Assembly: GCA_964444385.1 (NCBI GenBank)
Contig: CAYUHD010000038.1
Location: 1 to 14,359, forward strand
DNA length: 14,359 nucleotides
DNA from: D2472 sp964444385
GTDB lineage: Bacteria > Pseudomonadota > Gammaproteobacteria > Magnimaribacterales > D2472
Reading direction: 5' to 3'
Shown here: positions 7,126 to 13,617 of the stretch, piece after piece
Position numbering within the stretch: the stretch's first letter is position 1
Layout of the letters: each line of letters begins with the position of its first letter
Notes under the pieces: model-generated
Database searches by the model: none
The model's input: only the letters and a program-made list of their open reading frames with translations
What the model was told of the DNA's origin: nothing
Translations under genes and position numbers: made by a program

Positions 7126-7771
7126 ATTAAATTTAATAGATTTAACATCCATTTCAGGTGTAATGGTTGATATTGATGGTACTTTATATAGCTATAAGCT
7201 CCCAAATGAAGAGGCAATAAAGGCCTGCTATAAATCATTAAAATCATCAAATCTTATTCATTCAATATCATTAAAGGACTTTAGAGATCTTTATATTAAA
7301 AATAGATTACTTATAACTAAAAAACTTTATCCTCAAGGAGTTTGTCGATCTAGGCAACTTGCTTTTGATAGCCTATTTAACGACCTAAAGATCCCTCTCG
7401 CATATATACATGCTCTCAAATATGAAAAAATTTATTGGCAATCCTTTTTGAAAGCTATGAAAGTTTCTTTTGAAATGAAAAATTTTTTGATTGATGTTAA
7501 AAAACATGGACTAATTACATGTGCAGTTACTGATATGCAAGCAACTTTTCAAGTTGAAAAGCTTAGAAAACTAAAGTTATCAAAATATATTGATTTTTTA
7601 GCTACTTCTGAAGAGGCTGGCGCAGAAAAACCAAATAAAAGAATTTTTAATTTAGCACTTCAAAAAATGCAGCTAAACAAATCTAAGGTTATTATGATAG
7701 GGGATAGCATCAAAAAAGATATTAAAGGAGCAGAGTCTATTGGAATTAAAGCAATTCATTACCAAGCTTAG
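7109..7771 (+). CDS. HAD superfamily hydrolase, probable sugar-phosphate phosphatase
   Basis: A 220-residue haloacid dehalogenase-type phosphatase with all four motifs: GVMVDIDGTLYSY (17-29) with nucleophile D21 and acid/base D23; ITCAVTDMQ (136-144) with T141; GAEKPNKRIF (171-180) with K174; and VIMIGDSIKKDIKGAESIG (194-212) with D199 and D204 binding Mg2+. The helical cap between motifs I and II (about 30-125) is of C1 type. The ATG at 7109 is preferred; it overlaps gtrA by 17 bases, and the next upstream in-frame start is a TTG at 7094. In this setting it may dephosphorylate an intermediate made by the aldolase or kinase encoded downstream. Its substrate is not known. Confidence 0.88.
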   Translation: MSSKIKLNLIDLTSISGVMVDIDGTLYSYKLPNEEAIKACYKSLKSSNLIHSISLKDFRDLYIKNRLLITKKLYPQGVCRSRQLAFDSLFNDLKIPLAYIHALKYEKIYWQSFLKAMKVSFEMKNFLIDVKKHGLITCAVTDMQATFQVEKLRKLKLSKYIDFLATSEEAGAEKPNKRIFNLALQKMQLNKSKVIMIGDSIKKDIKGAESIGIKAIHYQA

Positions 7772-7790
7772 TCTAGGTTCAAGGCTATGT

Positions 7791-9779
7791 ATGTCGCTGT
7801 TTTTACTAGGCGTAGTAGTAAAGTTATTTACAGCTTCTTTTTTTATCAGCGAATATACGAGCGATTTTTTTCTTCCTTTTGTAGAGTATTTTTTTAACTC
7901 GGGCTTTTCTAACCCTTATAAGCATTTTGAAACTTCTTCTATAGAAATTTTTCCATATCCATTATTAATGTTGTTAATTTTATCCGCTCCTAAAGCCATC
8001 TTCGGATGGATGACAACAAGTACAATATTTTCTGTGATACTTATTAAGCTACCATTATTGATTGCTGACATAACTATATTTTATATATTAAAATCTTGGT
8101 TGAACCATAAGCATATTCTTAAGTTAATAGTTTTATATTGGTTTTCACCTGTTTTGATTTATATTTCATATATTCATGGTCAGCTAGATGTGATCCCAAT
8201 TGCATTATTGTTTATAAGTCTTTATTTCTTATTTCGTAACGCACTATACACCTCTGCTCTTTTTTTAGCGTTTTCAATGGCAACCAAGACCGTAATAATA
8301 GCCGTAGTACCAATTTTAATAATTTTCCTCTTTTCTCAACGTTTATCTGGGTTGCAAATTTTAAAATTTTTATTAATTTCTTTTATTGCATTTATTTTTA
8401 TTAATAGCCCATATTTACTTGATACATCTTTCCTTTCTTCGGTTTTTAATAATCAACAACAAGCAAAATTGCTTATAAGCTCTATTCAATTTGGAGAGTT
8501 TCAAATGTACTTATTGCCGATTGCTTATTGCGCAATCTTATTAAGAGGAGTTTCTTTAAAAACTCTTAATAAAGATATATTTGTAATGTTTCTTGGATTT
8601 TGCTTTGCCATATTATTAGTATTCACATATCCCAGCCCTGGTTGGTATTTTTGGTTATTACCATTTTTATTTTATTTTTACGTTAAGGATTCTTCAAAGG
8701 GATATATATTAGTTGCGTTATTGCAATTGGGATATATCGTCTATTTCTTGCTTCAACATTATGGCGATCATTTAATTGGAATTTTTAACATTCCTGAATC
8801 TTTAGCTCTCAACCTCTCCTTCACAATTTTGCAAACAGCTCTTATCTTTAATTGTTTCTGGATTTATGTTTATGGGCTAAGCAGCTTTACTATGCAAAAA
8901 CTAATCTCTGTTCCTTTCTTAATTGGGATCGGCGGAGATTCAGGTTCTGGAAAAACTACCGTTTCAAATGCACTTGTGAAAATCTTTAGTTCAAATAAAT
9001 CAGTTCAATTACATGGTGATGATCTTCATAGATGGGAAAGAGGGAGTGCAAATTGGTTAAAGCATACCCACTTAGATCCAAAGGCTAATAAGCTCCATCA
9101 TGAATTACAAATTCTTAAAGATCTTAGGAAATGGAAGACTGTCTATAGAAAAAAATATAATCATGATACTGGAAAATTTAACCACGCACTTCCTGTAAAA
9201 CCTGCAAATCTTTTAATCTATGAAGGCTTACATCCATTTTTTCTAAAAAGACAAAGAGAATTATTTGATTTAAAAATCTTTTTAAATCCTAGCAGAGATT
9301 TAAATTCTTCATGGAAGATTAAACGGGATACTCAATCAAGAGGTAAGTCTAAAGAGGATGTTATTGATCAAATGAGTTTTCGAGAGAAAGATTCAGAAAG
9401 TTTTATAAAGAGCCAATTGAAATATGCAGATATTATCATTCAACCATTTGAAAATAATAAAGCTTCTTCTATAAGCAAGTCAGAGCCTAGCTACAAGATT
9501 ACTCTTTTAAATTCTTTTAATGTAGATGTATTCTTTGAGATTTTTCATAATATCGAAGGAATTGATATTAAGCATGAATTTTTAAATGAAAATGAACAGC
9601 TCTTAACAATAGAGGGCAATATTACCTCTAATGATTTAGCAGCTTTAGCATATGAACATATCCAAGGGCTGCAAGAATTGGGTATTTCACTTCCAGCATG
9701 GCCTTCAAATTCTTTTGGCGTGTTAATTTTTTTAATTGCTTATGTTATTAATGAGGAGGCAGAGCATGCAAGAGATTAA
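7791..9779 (+). CDS. GT-C membrane glycosyltransferase fused to a uridine kinase/phosphoribulokinase-like domain
   Basis: This 662-residue protein has two unlike halves. Residues 1-365 form about nine to ten hydrophobic helices resembling polytopic GT-C mannosyltransferases (PIG-M/Gpi18/GT87-like), with IHGQLDVIPIALLFISL (128-144) and PSPGWYFWLLPFLFYF (281-296), both characteristic of that group. D25 and E32 in the first extracytoplasmic loop are candidate catalytic acids. Residues about 373-555 are a P-loop kinase domain: IGGDSGSGKTT (380-390) with K388, HGDDLHRW (408-415), YEGLHP (477-482) and KRDTQSRG (511-518), as in uridine kinase/PRK-type enzymes. A further ~95-residue tail (568-662) is unrecognised. 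The frame is continuous with no stop between halves. The ATG at 7791 has AAGG six bases upstream and lies 19 bases after the HAD stop; a TTG at 7740 would add 17 residues. The kinase substrate is unknown. Confidence 0.85.
   Translation: MSLFLLGVVVKLFTASFFISEYTSDFFLPFVEYFFNSGFSNPYKHFETSSIEIFPYPLLMLLILSAPKAIFGWMTTSTIFSVILIKLPLLIADITIFYILKSWLNHKHILKLIVLYWFSPVLIYISYIHGQLDVIPIALLFISLYFLFRNALYTSALFLAFSMATKTVIIAVVPILIIFLFSQRLSGLQILKFLLISFIAFIFINSPYLLDTSFLSSVFNNQQQAKLLISSIQFGEFQMYLLPIAYCAILLRGVSLKTLNKDIFVMFLGFCFAILLVFTYPSPGWYFWLLPFLFYFYVKDSSKGYILVALLQLGYIVYFLLQHYGDHLIGIFNIPESLALNLSFTILQTALIFNCFWIYVYGLSSFTMQKLISVPFLIGIGGDSGSGKTTVSNALVKIFSSNKSVQLHGDDLHRWERGSANWLKHTHLDPKANKLHHELQILKDLRKWKTVYRKKYNHDTGKFNHALPVKPANLLIYEGLHPFFLKRQRELFDLKIFLNPSRDLNSSWKIKRDTQSRGKSKEDVIDQMSFREKDSESFIKSQLKYADIIIQPFENNKASSISKSEPSYKITLLNSFNVDVFFEIFHNIEGIDIKHEFLNENEQLLTIEGNITSNDLAALAYEHIQGLQELGISLPAWPSNSFGVLIFLIAYVINEEAEHARD
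9753..9759 (+). promoter_or_regulatory. Strong Shine-Dalgarno for the class II aldolase
   Basis: GAGGAGG lies six bases before the ATG at 9766, inside the last codons of the GT-C/kinase gene. It fixes the aldolase start at 9766 rather than the upstream in-frame TTG at 9736. It is the best ribosome-binding site in the window. Confidence 0.8.
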
Positions 9780-10629
9780 TTACTTAAATAATCTTATTGA
9801 AATATCGCATGCAATTGGAAGTAATAATGCATATGTCCAAGGTGGTGGTGGCAATACATCAGTCAAGGTTAGCGAGAACAAAATGGCTATCAAGGCCTCA
9901 GGAGTACAACTTAAAGACATGAATCTTGATCATGGGATTGCTATGGTGGACTTTAAAAAAGTTAATTTGTATCATCAAAATCCTGATTTAGCAGAAGATG
10001 AATATGGAGAGGCGATTAAACAATTTGCTCTTACTAATGAGGGGCGACCTTCAATTGAAACTGGTTTCCATGCCTTGCTTGGAAAATATGTTGTTCACTC
10101 ACATTCTGTATTTTTTAATGTATTGTTATGCTCAACTGAAGGGAAAAAATTAATTTCTCAGCATTTTCCTGAGTCTATCTGGATTGATTATCACACCCCA
10201 GGCAAAGATCTGACCATTGCAATTCAACATACTCTAGATAAAAGACAAAATAAACCTTATCAAGGTTTAATTTTCTTAGAAAATCATGGCGTCATAGTTA
10301 CAGCAGATGATCACCATAGTTGCATCAATATACATTCAGAATCTAATAAAAGAATAAAAGATCTTATGGAATTGGATGATTTTGATTTATCAAGAGAAAT
10401 TAGAATTGATTGCATGGATGACTATCTTTTTCCAGATCAAGTCATATTTATGAGTGAGGACCAAGTTAAATTAAGAACAAATTCATATCTAGAGACTATT
10501 TCCACAGTAAGTTATTTGAAAGATAGCATGCAAAGACTTGGTTTAATTCCTAAAACTCTATCAGAATTAAATGTTAATATTCTAAAGGATATGCAGTCAG
10601 AAAAATATCGAAAGAAAATTTCTAAGTAA
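9766..10629 (+). CDS. Class II aldolase/adducin family protein (fuculose/rhamnulose-1-phosphate aldolase type)
   Basis: Class II aldolases of this group are Zn-dependent enzymes that cleave or form a ketose-1-phosphate from dihydroxyacetone phosphate and an aldehyde; some relatives are epimerases. The 287-residue protein has VQGGGGNTSVKV (24-35), the phosphate-binding Gly-rich segment seen in the aldolase half of bifunctional rhamnulose-1-phosphate aldolases, KASGVQLKDM (43-52), E98 in SIETGFHALL, VVHSHSVFF (109-117) with H111 and H113, and FLENHGVIV (170-178) with H174. E98, H111, H113 and H174 match the FucA metal site, so activity is likely. There is no dehydrogenase domain. It overlaps the preceding gene by 14 bases and precedes the GDPD-like gene by 5. 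In a synthetic locus it may build a ketose phosphate rather than degrade one; that is inference. Confidence 0.87.
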   Translation: MQEINYLNNLIEISHAIGSNNAYVQGGGGNTSVKVSENKMAIKASGVQLKDMNLDHGIAMVDFKKVNLYHQNPDLAEDEYGEAIKQFALTNEGRPSIETGFHALLGKYVVHSHSVFFNVLLCSTEGKKLISQHFPESIWIDYHTPGKDLTIAIQHTLDKRQNKPYQGLIFLENHGVIVTADDHHSCINIHSESNKRIKDLMELDDFDLSREIRIDCMDDYLFPDQVIFMSEDQVKLRTNSYLETISTVSYLKDSMQRLGLIPKTLSELNVNILKDMQSEKYRKKISK

Positions 10630-10634
10630 TTTAA

Positions 10635-11255
10635 ATGCAAATCATCCGTCACAGAATTAATTCACTTGAGCAACTTAAAAATCTACCATTAGATGAGGGT
10701 GCAGAAATAGATATCAGATACCATGAAAATAATCTAATTCTGCATCATGACCCATTTAATCATCAAGAAGTCATACCAATAAGCCTGCATAGCTTTTTAC
10801 AGAATTGGGATCATCTAGGCCCATTAATCCTTAACTTAAAATGTGAAGGTATAGAGGAAGAATGTATAAAACTCATGCATTCTTTTGAAGTTAAGAATTG
10901 GTTTTTTTTGGATATGAGCATGCCATTTTTTGTTAAATATTCTAATTTATCCAATGATTTATCTTTTGCTCATTTTAATAGAAGTAATCTTGCTGTGAGG
11001 TTCTCAGATTTCGAACCAATTGAATATGCCATATCTTTTCAAGGCAGGGTAGAGTGGGTATGGGTAGACTCATTTCAAGATTTCCCATTATCAATATCAA
11101 AATATAAAAAACTTAAAGATTATAAATTTAAGCTTTGCTTAGTCTCTCCCGAACTTCAGGGATTTAATAAAAATCAAATTTCCAATATGAAATCTAAGAT
11201 TTCAAATATGTCAATTGATGCAGTTTGCACCAAATATCCTGAATTATGGAAATAG
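10635..11255 (+). CDS. Glycerophosphodiester phosphodiesterase (GDPD)-like protein
   Basis: This 206-residue protein resembles a short GDPD/PI-PLC TIM barrel, a family that hydrolyses glycerophosphodiesters with metal help. HR (6-7) near the N-terminus, GAEIDIR (22-28) with E24 and D26, and LHHDPF (36-41) match the family's HRG...E-x-D...HD core. LILNLKCEG corresponds to the usual lEiK strand with the Glu replaced by Asn. DAVCTKYPELW at the C-terminus matches the closing TDyP segment. At 206 residues it is shorter than typical GDPDs (about 240-300). No signal peptide, so it is probably cytoplasmic. A 5-base gap separates it from the aldolase, and 1 base separates it from the next gene. Its role may be to release or recycle a phosphodiester intermediate, or it may be a repurposed barrel with a different reaction. 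Confidence 0.7.
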   Translation: MQIIRHRINSLEQLKNLPLDEGAEIDIRYHENNLILHHDPFNHQEVIPISLHSFLQNWDHLGPLILNLKCEGIEEECIKLMHSFEVKNWFFLDMSMPFFVKYSNLSNDLSFAHFNRSNLAVRFSDFEPIEYAISFQGRVEWVWVDSFQDFPLSISKYKKLKDYKFKLCLVSPELQGFNKNQISNMKSKISNMSIDAVCTKYPELWK

Positions 11256-11256
11256 T

Positions 11257-12045
11257 ATGCAAATATTAATCCCTATGACAGGCCATGGATCAAGGTTCGT
11301 TTCTAGGGGGTATAAACAATTAAAGCCCTTTATTAAGATCCACAATGCTCCCATGATCGAATGGGTGATTAAGATGTTTCCAGAAGATCAAAATAAAATT
11401 ACATTTATCTGTCAGTCTGAGCACTTAAGACAAAAGAAATATATTTCACAAGAGTTAAGAAGAATAGCACCTGAATCAAATATCTTTTCTGTAAAAAACT
11501 GGAAGAAGCAAGGCCCTGTATCTGATGTCCTCAGAGCTTCTGAAATAATACAAGATGATCAACCAGTACTTGTAAGTTATTGCGATTTCTTTGCAGATTG
11601 GGATTATAAGAAATTTCTTCATTATATTAAAATTCATGATCCAGATGGAGTGATTCCATGCTACACAGGCTTTCATCCTCATTTAATTTATAAAGATAAT
11701 GTTTATGCTACCTGTCAAGTTGATTCAGAGAATAAGTTAATAAAAATTAGAGAAAAGTCTCAATTAAATAAAGATAAACTTTTGGATCTACAATCTCCAG
11801 GACTTTATTATTTTAAAAGTGGAATTTTACTTAAAAAGTATTGCAAAAAACTTATGGAAAGCAAAGATTGCATTAATGGAGAGTATTATATGAGCTTGCC
11901 TTTTAATAACATGGTGTCTGATAATTATAAGATAATGTGCCCACCGATTATTAATTACTTCTGTCAATGGGGTACACCAAAAGATCTAGAGGAATATAAT
12001 TTTTGGATGAGCTGTATCCAAAGATTTAATTCTAAGAAATTATGA
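11257..12045 (+). CDS. Sugar-phosphate nucleotidyltransferase (first of a tandem pair)
   Basis: A 262-residue Rossmann-like nucleotidyltransferase that should join a sugar or polyol phosphate to an NTP. The N-terminal QILIPMTGHGSRF (2-14) is a diverged G-x-G-x-R loop that binds the nucleotide triphosphate; KQLKPFIKIHNAPMIEWVI (20-38) carries the conserved Lys-Pro followed by a PMIEWV segment typical of the family; VSYCDFF includes the metal-binding Asp; QSPGLYYFKSG and INYFCQWGTPKDLEEY close the domain. There is no left-handed helix extension. The base (CTP, UTP, GTP or dTTP) cannot be assigned. The ATG at 11257 follows the GDPD-like stop by one base; an earlier ATG in the same frame at 11218 lies within the GDPD-like gene and is unlikely. 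It overlaps the next gene by four bases (ATGA), indicating translational coupling. Confidence 0.85.
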   Translation: MQILIPMTGHGSRFVSRGYKQLKPFIKIHNAPMIEWVIKMFPEDQNKITFICQSEHLRQKKYISQELRRIAPESNIFSVKNWKKQGPVSDVLRASEIIQDDQPVLVSYCDFFADWDYKKFLHYIKIHDPDGVIPCYTGFHPHLIYKDNVYATCQVDSENKLIKIREKSQLNKDKLLDLQSPGLYYFKSGILLKKYCKKLMESKDCINGEYYMSLPFNNMVSDNYKIMCPPIINYFCQWGTPKDLEEYNFWMSCIQRFNSKKL

Positions 12046-12839
12046 TTGTTTTAATGCCAATGGGAGGAAAGGGCAGCAGATTTTCTGATAAGGGGTATAC
12101 TCAAAATAAGGCATTAATTCTTGTAACAAGCAGACATGATGGAAAGAAGTATCCAATGTCTTTGAGTGCCTTGATGGATGTTCCTTGGTGCAAAAACAAG
12201 AACACGAAGATTGTTTGCGTTAACAGTTTGGACCATGAAAAAAATGGTCTAGAAAAGGAATTTCATAAAATATTTCCAAAAACAATCTTTATTCATGATC
12301 ACATCAAGCTTGATCAAGCTTTTGGTTGTTTTTTAGCACGTGAATTTCTTGATTTAGATGATGAGTTGTTTATAGGCGCATCAGATAATGGTTTTGATAT
12401 CGATCTCAAAGATTTTAATAACTTAAAAAAAACATGTGATGCAATAATGTTAAGCCACACAAATGACTATAATATTGAAAGAAATCCCATGGCACATAGT
12501 TGGGCAAAGTTAGCAAAAGACAAGGAATCTGTCCAAGCTTTATCTTTTAAGAAACCTGTTAGCAAGAAACCGATGAATGATCATGCAACAACTGGGATGT
12601 TTTGGTTTAAAAGTTCAAAGGTTTTCCTAGATTGTCTTGAAGAAATGATTTGGTCACAAGATAGCTTTGAAGGGAAATATTACGTAGATAAAATATTAAA
12701 TTACTATATTAATAAAGGATATAAGGTAAAGAAATTTGATGTTAATTATCACTGCTGGGGCACTCCTGAAGATTATGAGCTTTATGAGAAGACTCTGAAA
12801 TATTGGAAAAATTTTAATCAGAGAAATCAATTTATTTAA
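12042..12839 (+). CDS. Sugar-phosphate nucleotidyltransferase-like protein (second of a tandem pair)
   Basis: A 265-residue protein with the same fold as its neighbour but clearly different sequence. IVLMPMGGKGSRFSDKGYTQNKALI (2-26) gives the NTP-binding glycine loop; the usual KP dipeptide is replaced by NKA. ELFIGASDNGFDID holds D-x-G-F-D in place of the usual D-x-D-like site. ATTGMFWFKSSKVFLDCL and YHCWGTPEDYELYEK correspond to the terminal part of the domain and parallel the CQWGTPKDLEEY of the first enzyme. It starts inside the stop of the first gene (ATGA overlap), so the two proteins are made together and may form a heteromer or act on successive substrates. It could be a second nucleotidyltransferase with another base or substrate, or a partner with altered catalysis. 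Confidence 0.78.
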   Translation: MIVLMPMGGKGSRFSDKGYTQNKALILVTSRHDGKKYPMSLSALMDVPWCKNKNTKIVCVNSLDHEKNGLEKEFHKIFPKTIFIHDHIKLDQAFGCFLAREFLDLDDELFIGASDNGFDIDLKDFNNLKKTCDAIMLSHTNDYNIERNPMAHSWAKLAKDKESVQALSFKKPVSKKPMNDHATTGMFWFKSSKVFLDCLEEMIWSQDSFEGKYYVDKILNYYINKGYKVKKFDVNYHCWGTPEDYELYEKTLKYWKNFNQRNQFI

Positions 12840-12873
12840 TGAGAAAGATTTATAAAAATATTATTTACTTTAA

Positions 12874-13605
12874 ATGAGCAATAGCAATGAAAATGGGCTT
12901 TCAGTAGTCATACCAATCTTTAATGAAGAAAAAAATATTGAAGGGCTTTTCAAAAAATTAATCGAATGCCAAAAAAAAGCTAATTTTTTCTGTCAATTTA
13001 TTTTGGTAGATGGATGTTCATCAGATAGCACTGGGATACTTATAAAAAAGTTTAGTTCTGATTATTCAACATTAGATATTAAGGTTGTCTCTATGACTTC
13101 AAGAGGAGGTTATGGTCACGATATAGTATGCGGGTTAGGTTATGCTATTTATGAAACAATGGCATGGACACATGCTGACTTGCAGACTGACCTATGTGAT
13201 CTAGTAACTGGATATAACCTTATTAACAAAACTGATCAACAAACTGTCATAAAGGGCAAACGAAAAGGAAGAAGTTTTTTAGATAGATTATTTACCTTTG
13301 GTATGCAAATTTATACTTTTTTCAAGCTAAATATGTACTTAGATGACATAAATGCGCAGCCAAAGATTTTCAAGAAAGATTTTTATAAAACATATCTTTT
13401 ATCAGATCCGCCTGAAGATTTTTCATTAGACCTATATTTTTTAATTTTAGCAAAATTTAATAATTACAAAATACAAACCTTTGATGTTTTTTTTCATAAA
13501 CGAATATTGGGTGAGGCAAAAGGCGGAGGTGGTAGCTGGAAAAATAGAATTAATTTAATTAAAAGAACAAGGCAATATATTATTTCCATGAGTAAAAGAA
13601 TTTAA
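12874..13605 (+). CDS. GT2 glycosyltransferase, DPM1/GtrB-like
   Basis: A 243-residue GT2 enzyme of the dolichol/polyprenyl-phosphate sugar synthase type, which puts a sugar from a nucleotide donor onto a polyprenyl phosphate at the cytoplasmic membrane face. Landmarks are LSVVIPIFNEEKNIEGLF (9-26), QFILVDGCSSDSTGILI (41-57), MTSRGGYGHDIVCGLGYA (74-91) corresponding to the conserved G-x-x-x-A/G-x-x-x-G-x-x-x-A region, and MAWTHADLQTDLCDL (96-110), where the first Asp of the usual DADLQ is His100 while D102 is kept. DDINAQPKIFKKDF (157-170) matches the GQK-x-F segment. It lacks C-terminal membrane helices. GtrA at 6730 is the natural flippase partner and the GT-C proteins the probable users. 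TTTAA abuts the start; no Shine-Dalgarno sequence is seen. Confidence 0.86.
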   Translation: MSNSNENGLSVVIPIFNEEKNIEGLFKKLIECQKKANFFCQFILVDGCSSDSTGILIKKFSSDYSTLDIKVVSMTSRGGYGHDIVCGLGYAIYETMAWTHADLQTDLCDLVTGYNLINKTDQQTVIKGKRKGRSFLDRLFTFGMQIYTFFKLNMYLDDINAQPKIFKKDFYKTYLLSDPPEDFSLDLYFLILAKFNNYKIQTFDVFFHKRILGEAKGGGGSWKNRINLIKRTRQYIISMSKRI

Positions 13606-13617
13606 TAGAATTACTAT

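Noticed and set aside
8860..8935. Possible artefactual joining of two genes at the GT-C/kinase junction
   Set aside because: The frame is continuous, there is no stop or frameshift signature, and no good start with a ribosome-binding site precedes the kinase half; the ATG at 8891 lacks a Shine-Dalgarno sequence. The fusion is accepted, pending comparison with homologues.
11178..11210. 21-base tandem near-repeat (ATTTC-AATATG units) encoding ISNMKSK-ISNMS
   Set aside because: There are only two imperfect copies within a coding helix; this is likely an amphipathic sequence echo or a small local duplication with no sign of separate function.
11476..11682. Reverse 68-codon open frame opposite the first nucleotidyltransferase
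   Set aside because: It is an antisense shadow without domain or ribosome-binding evidence.
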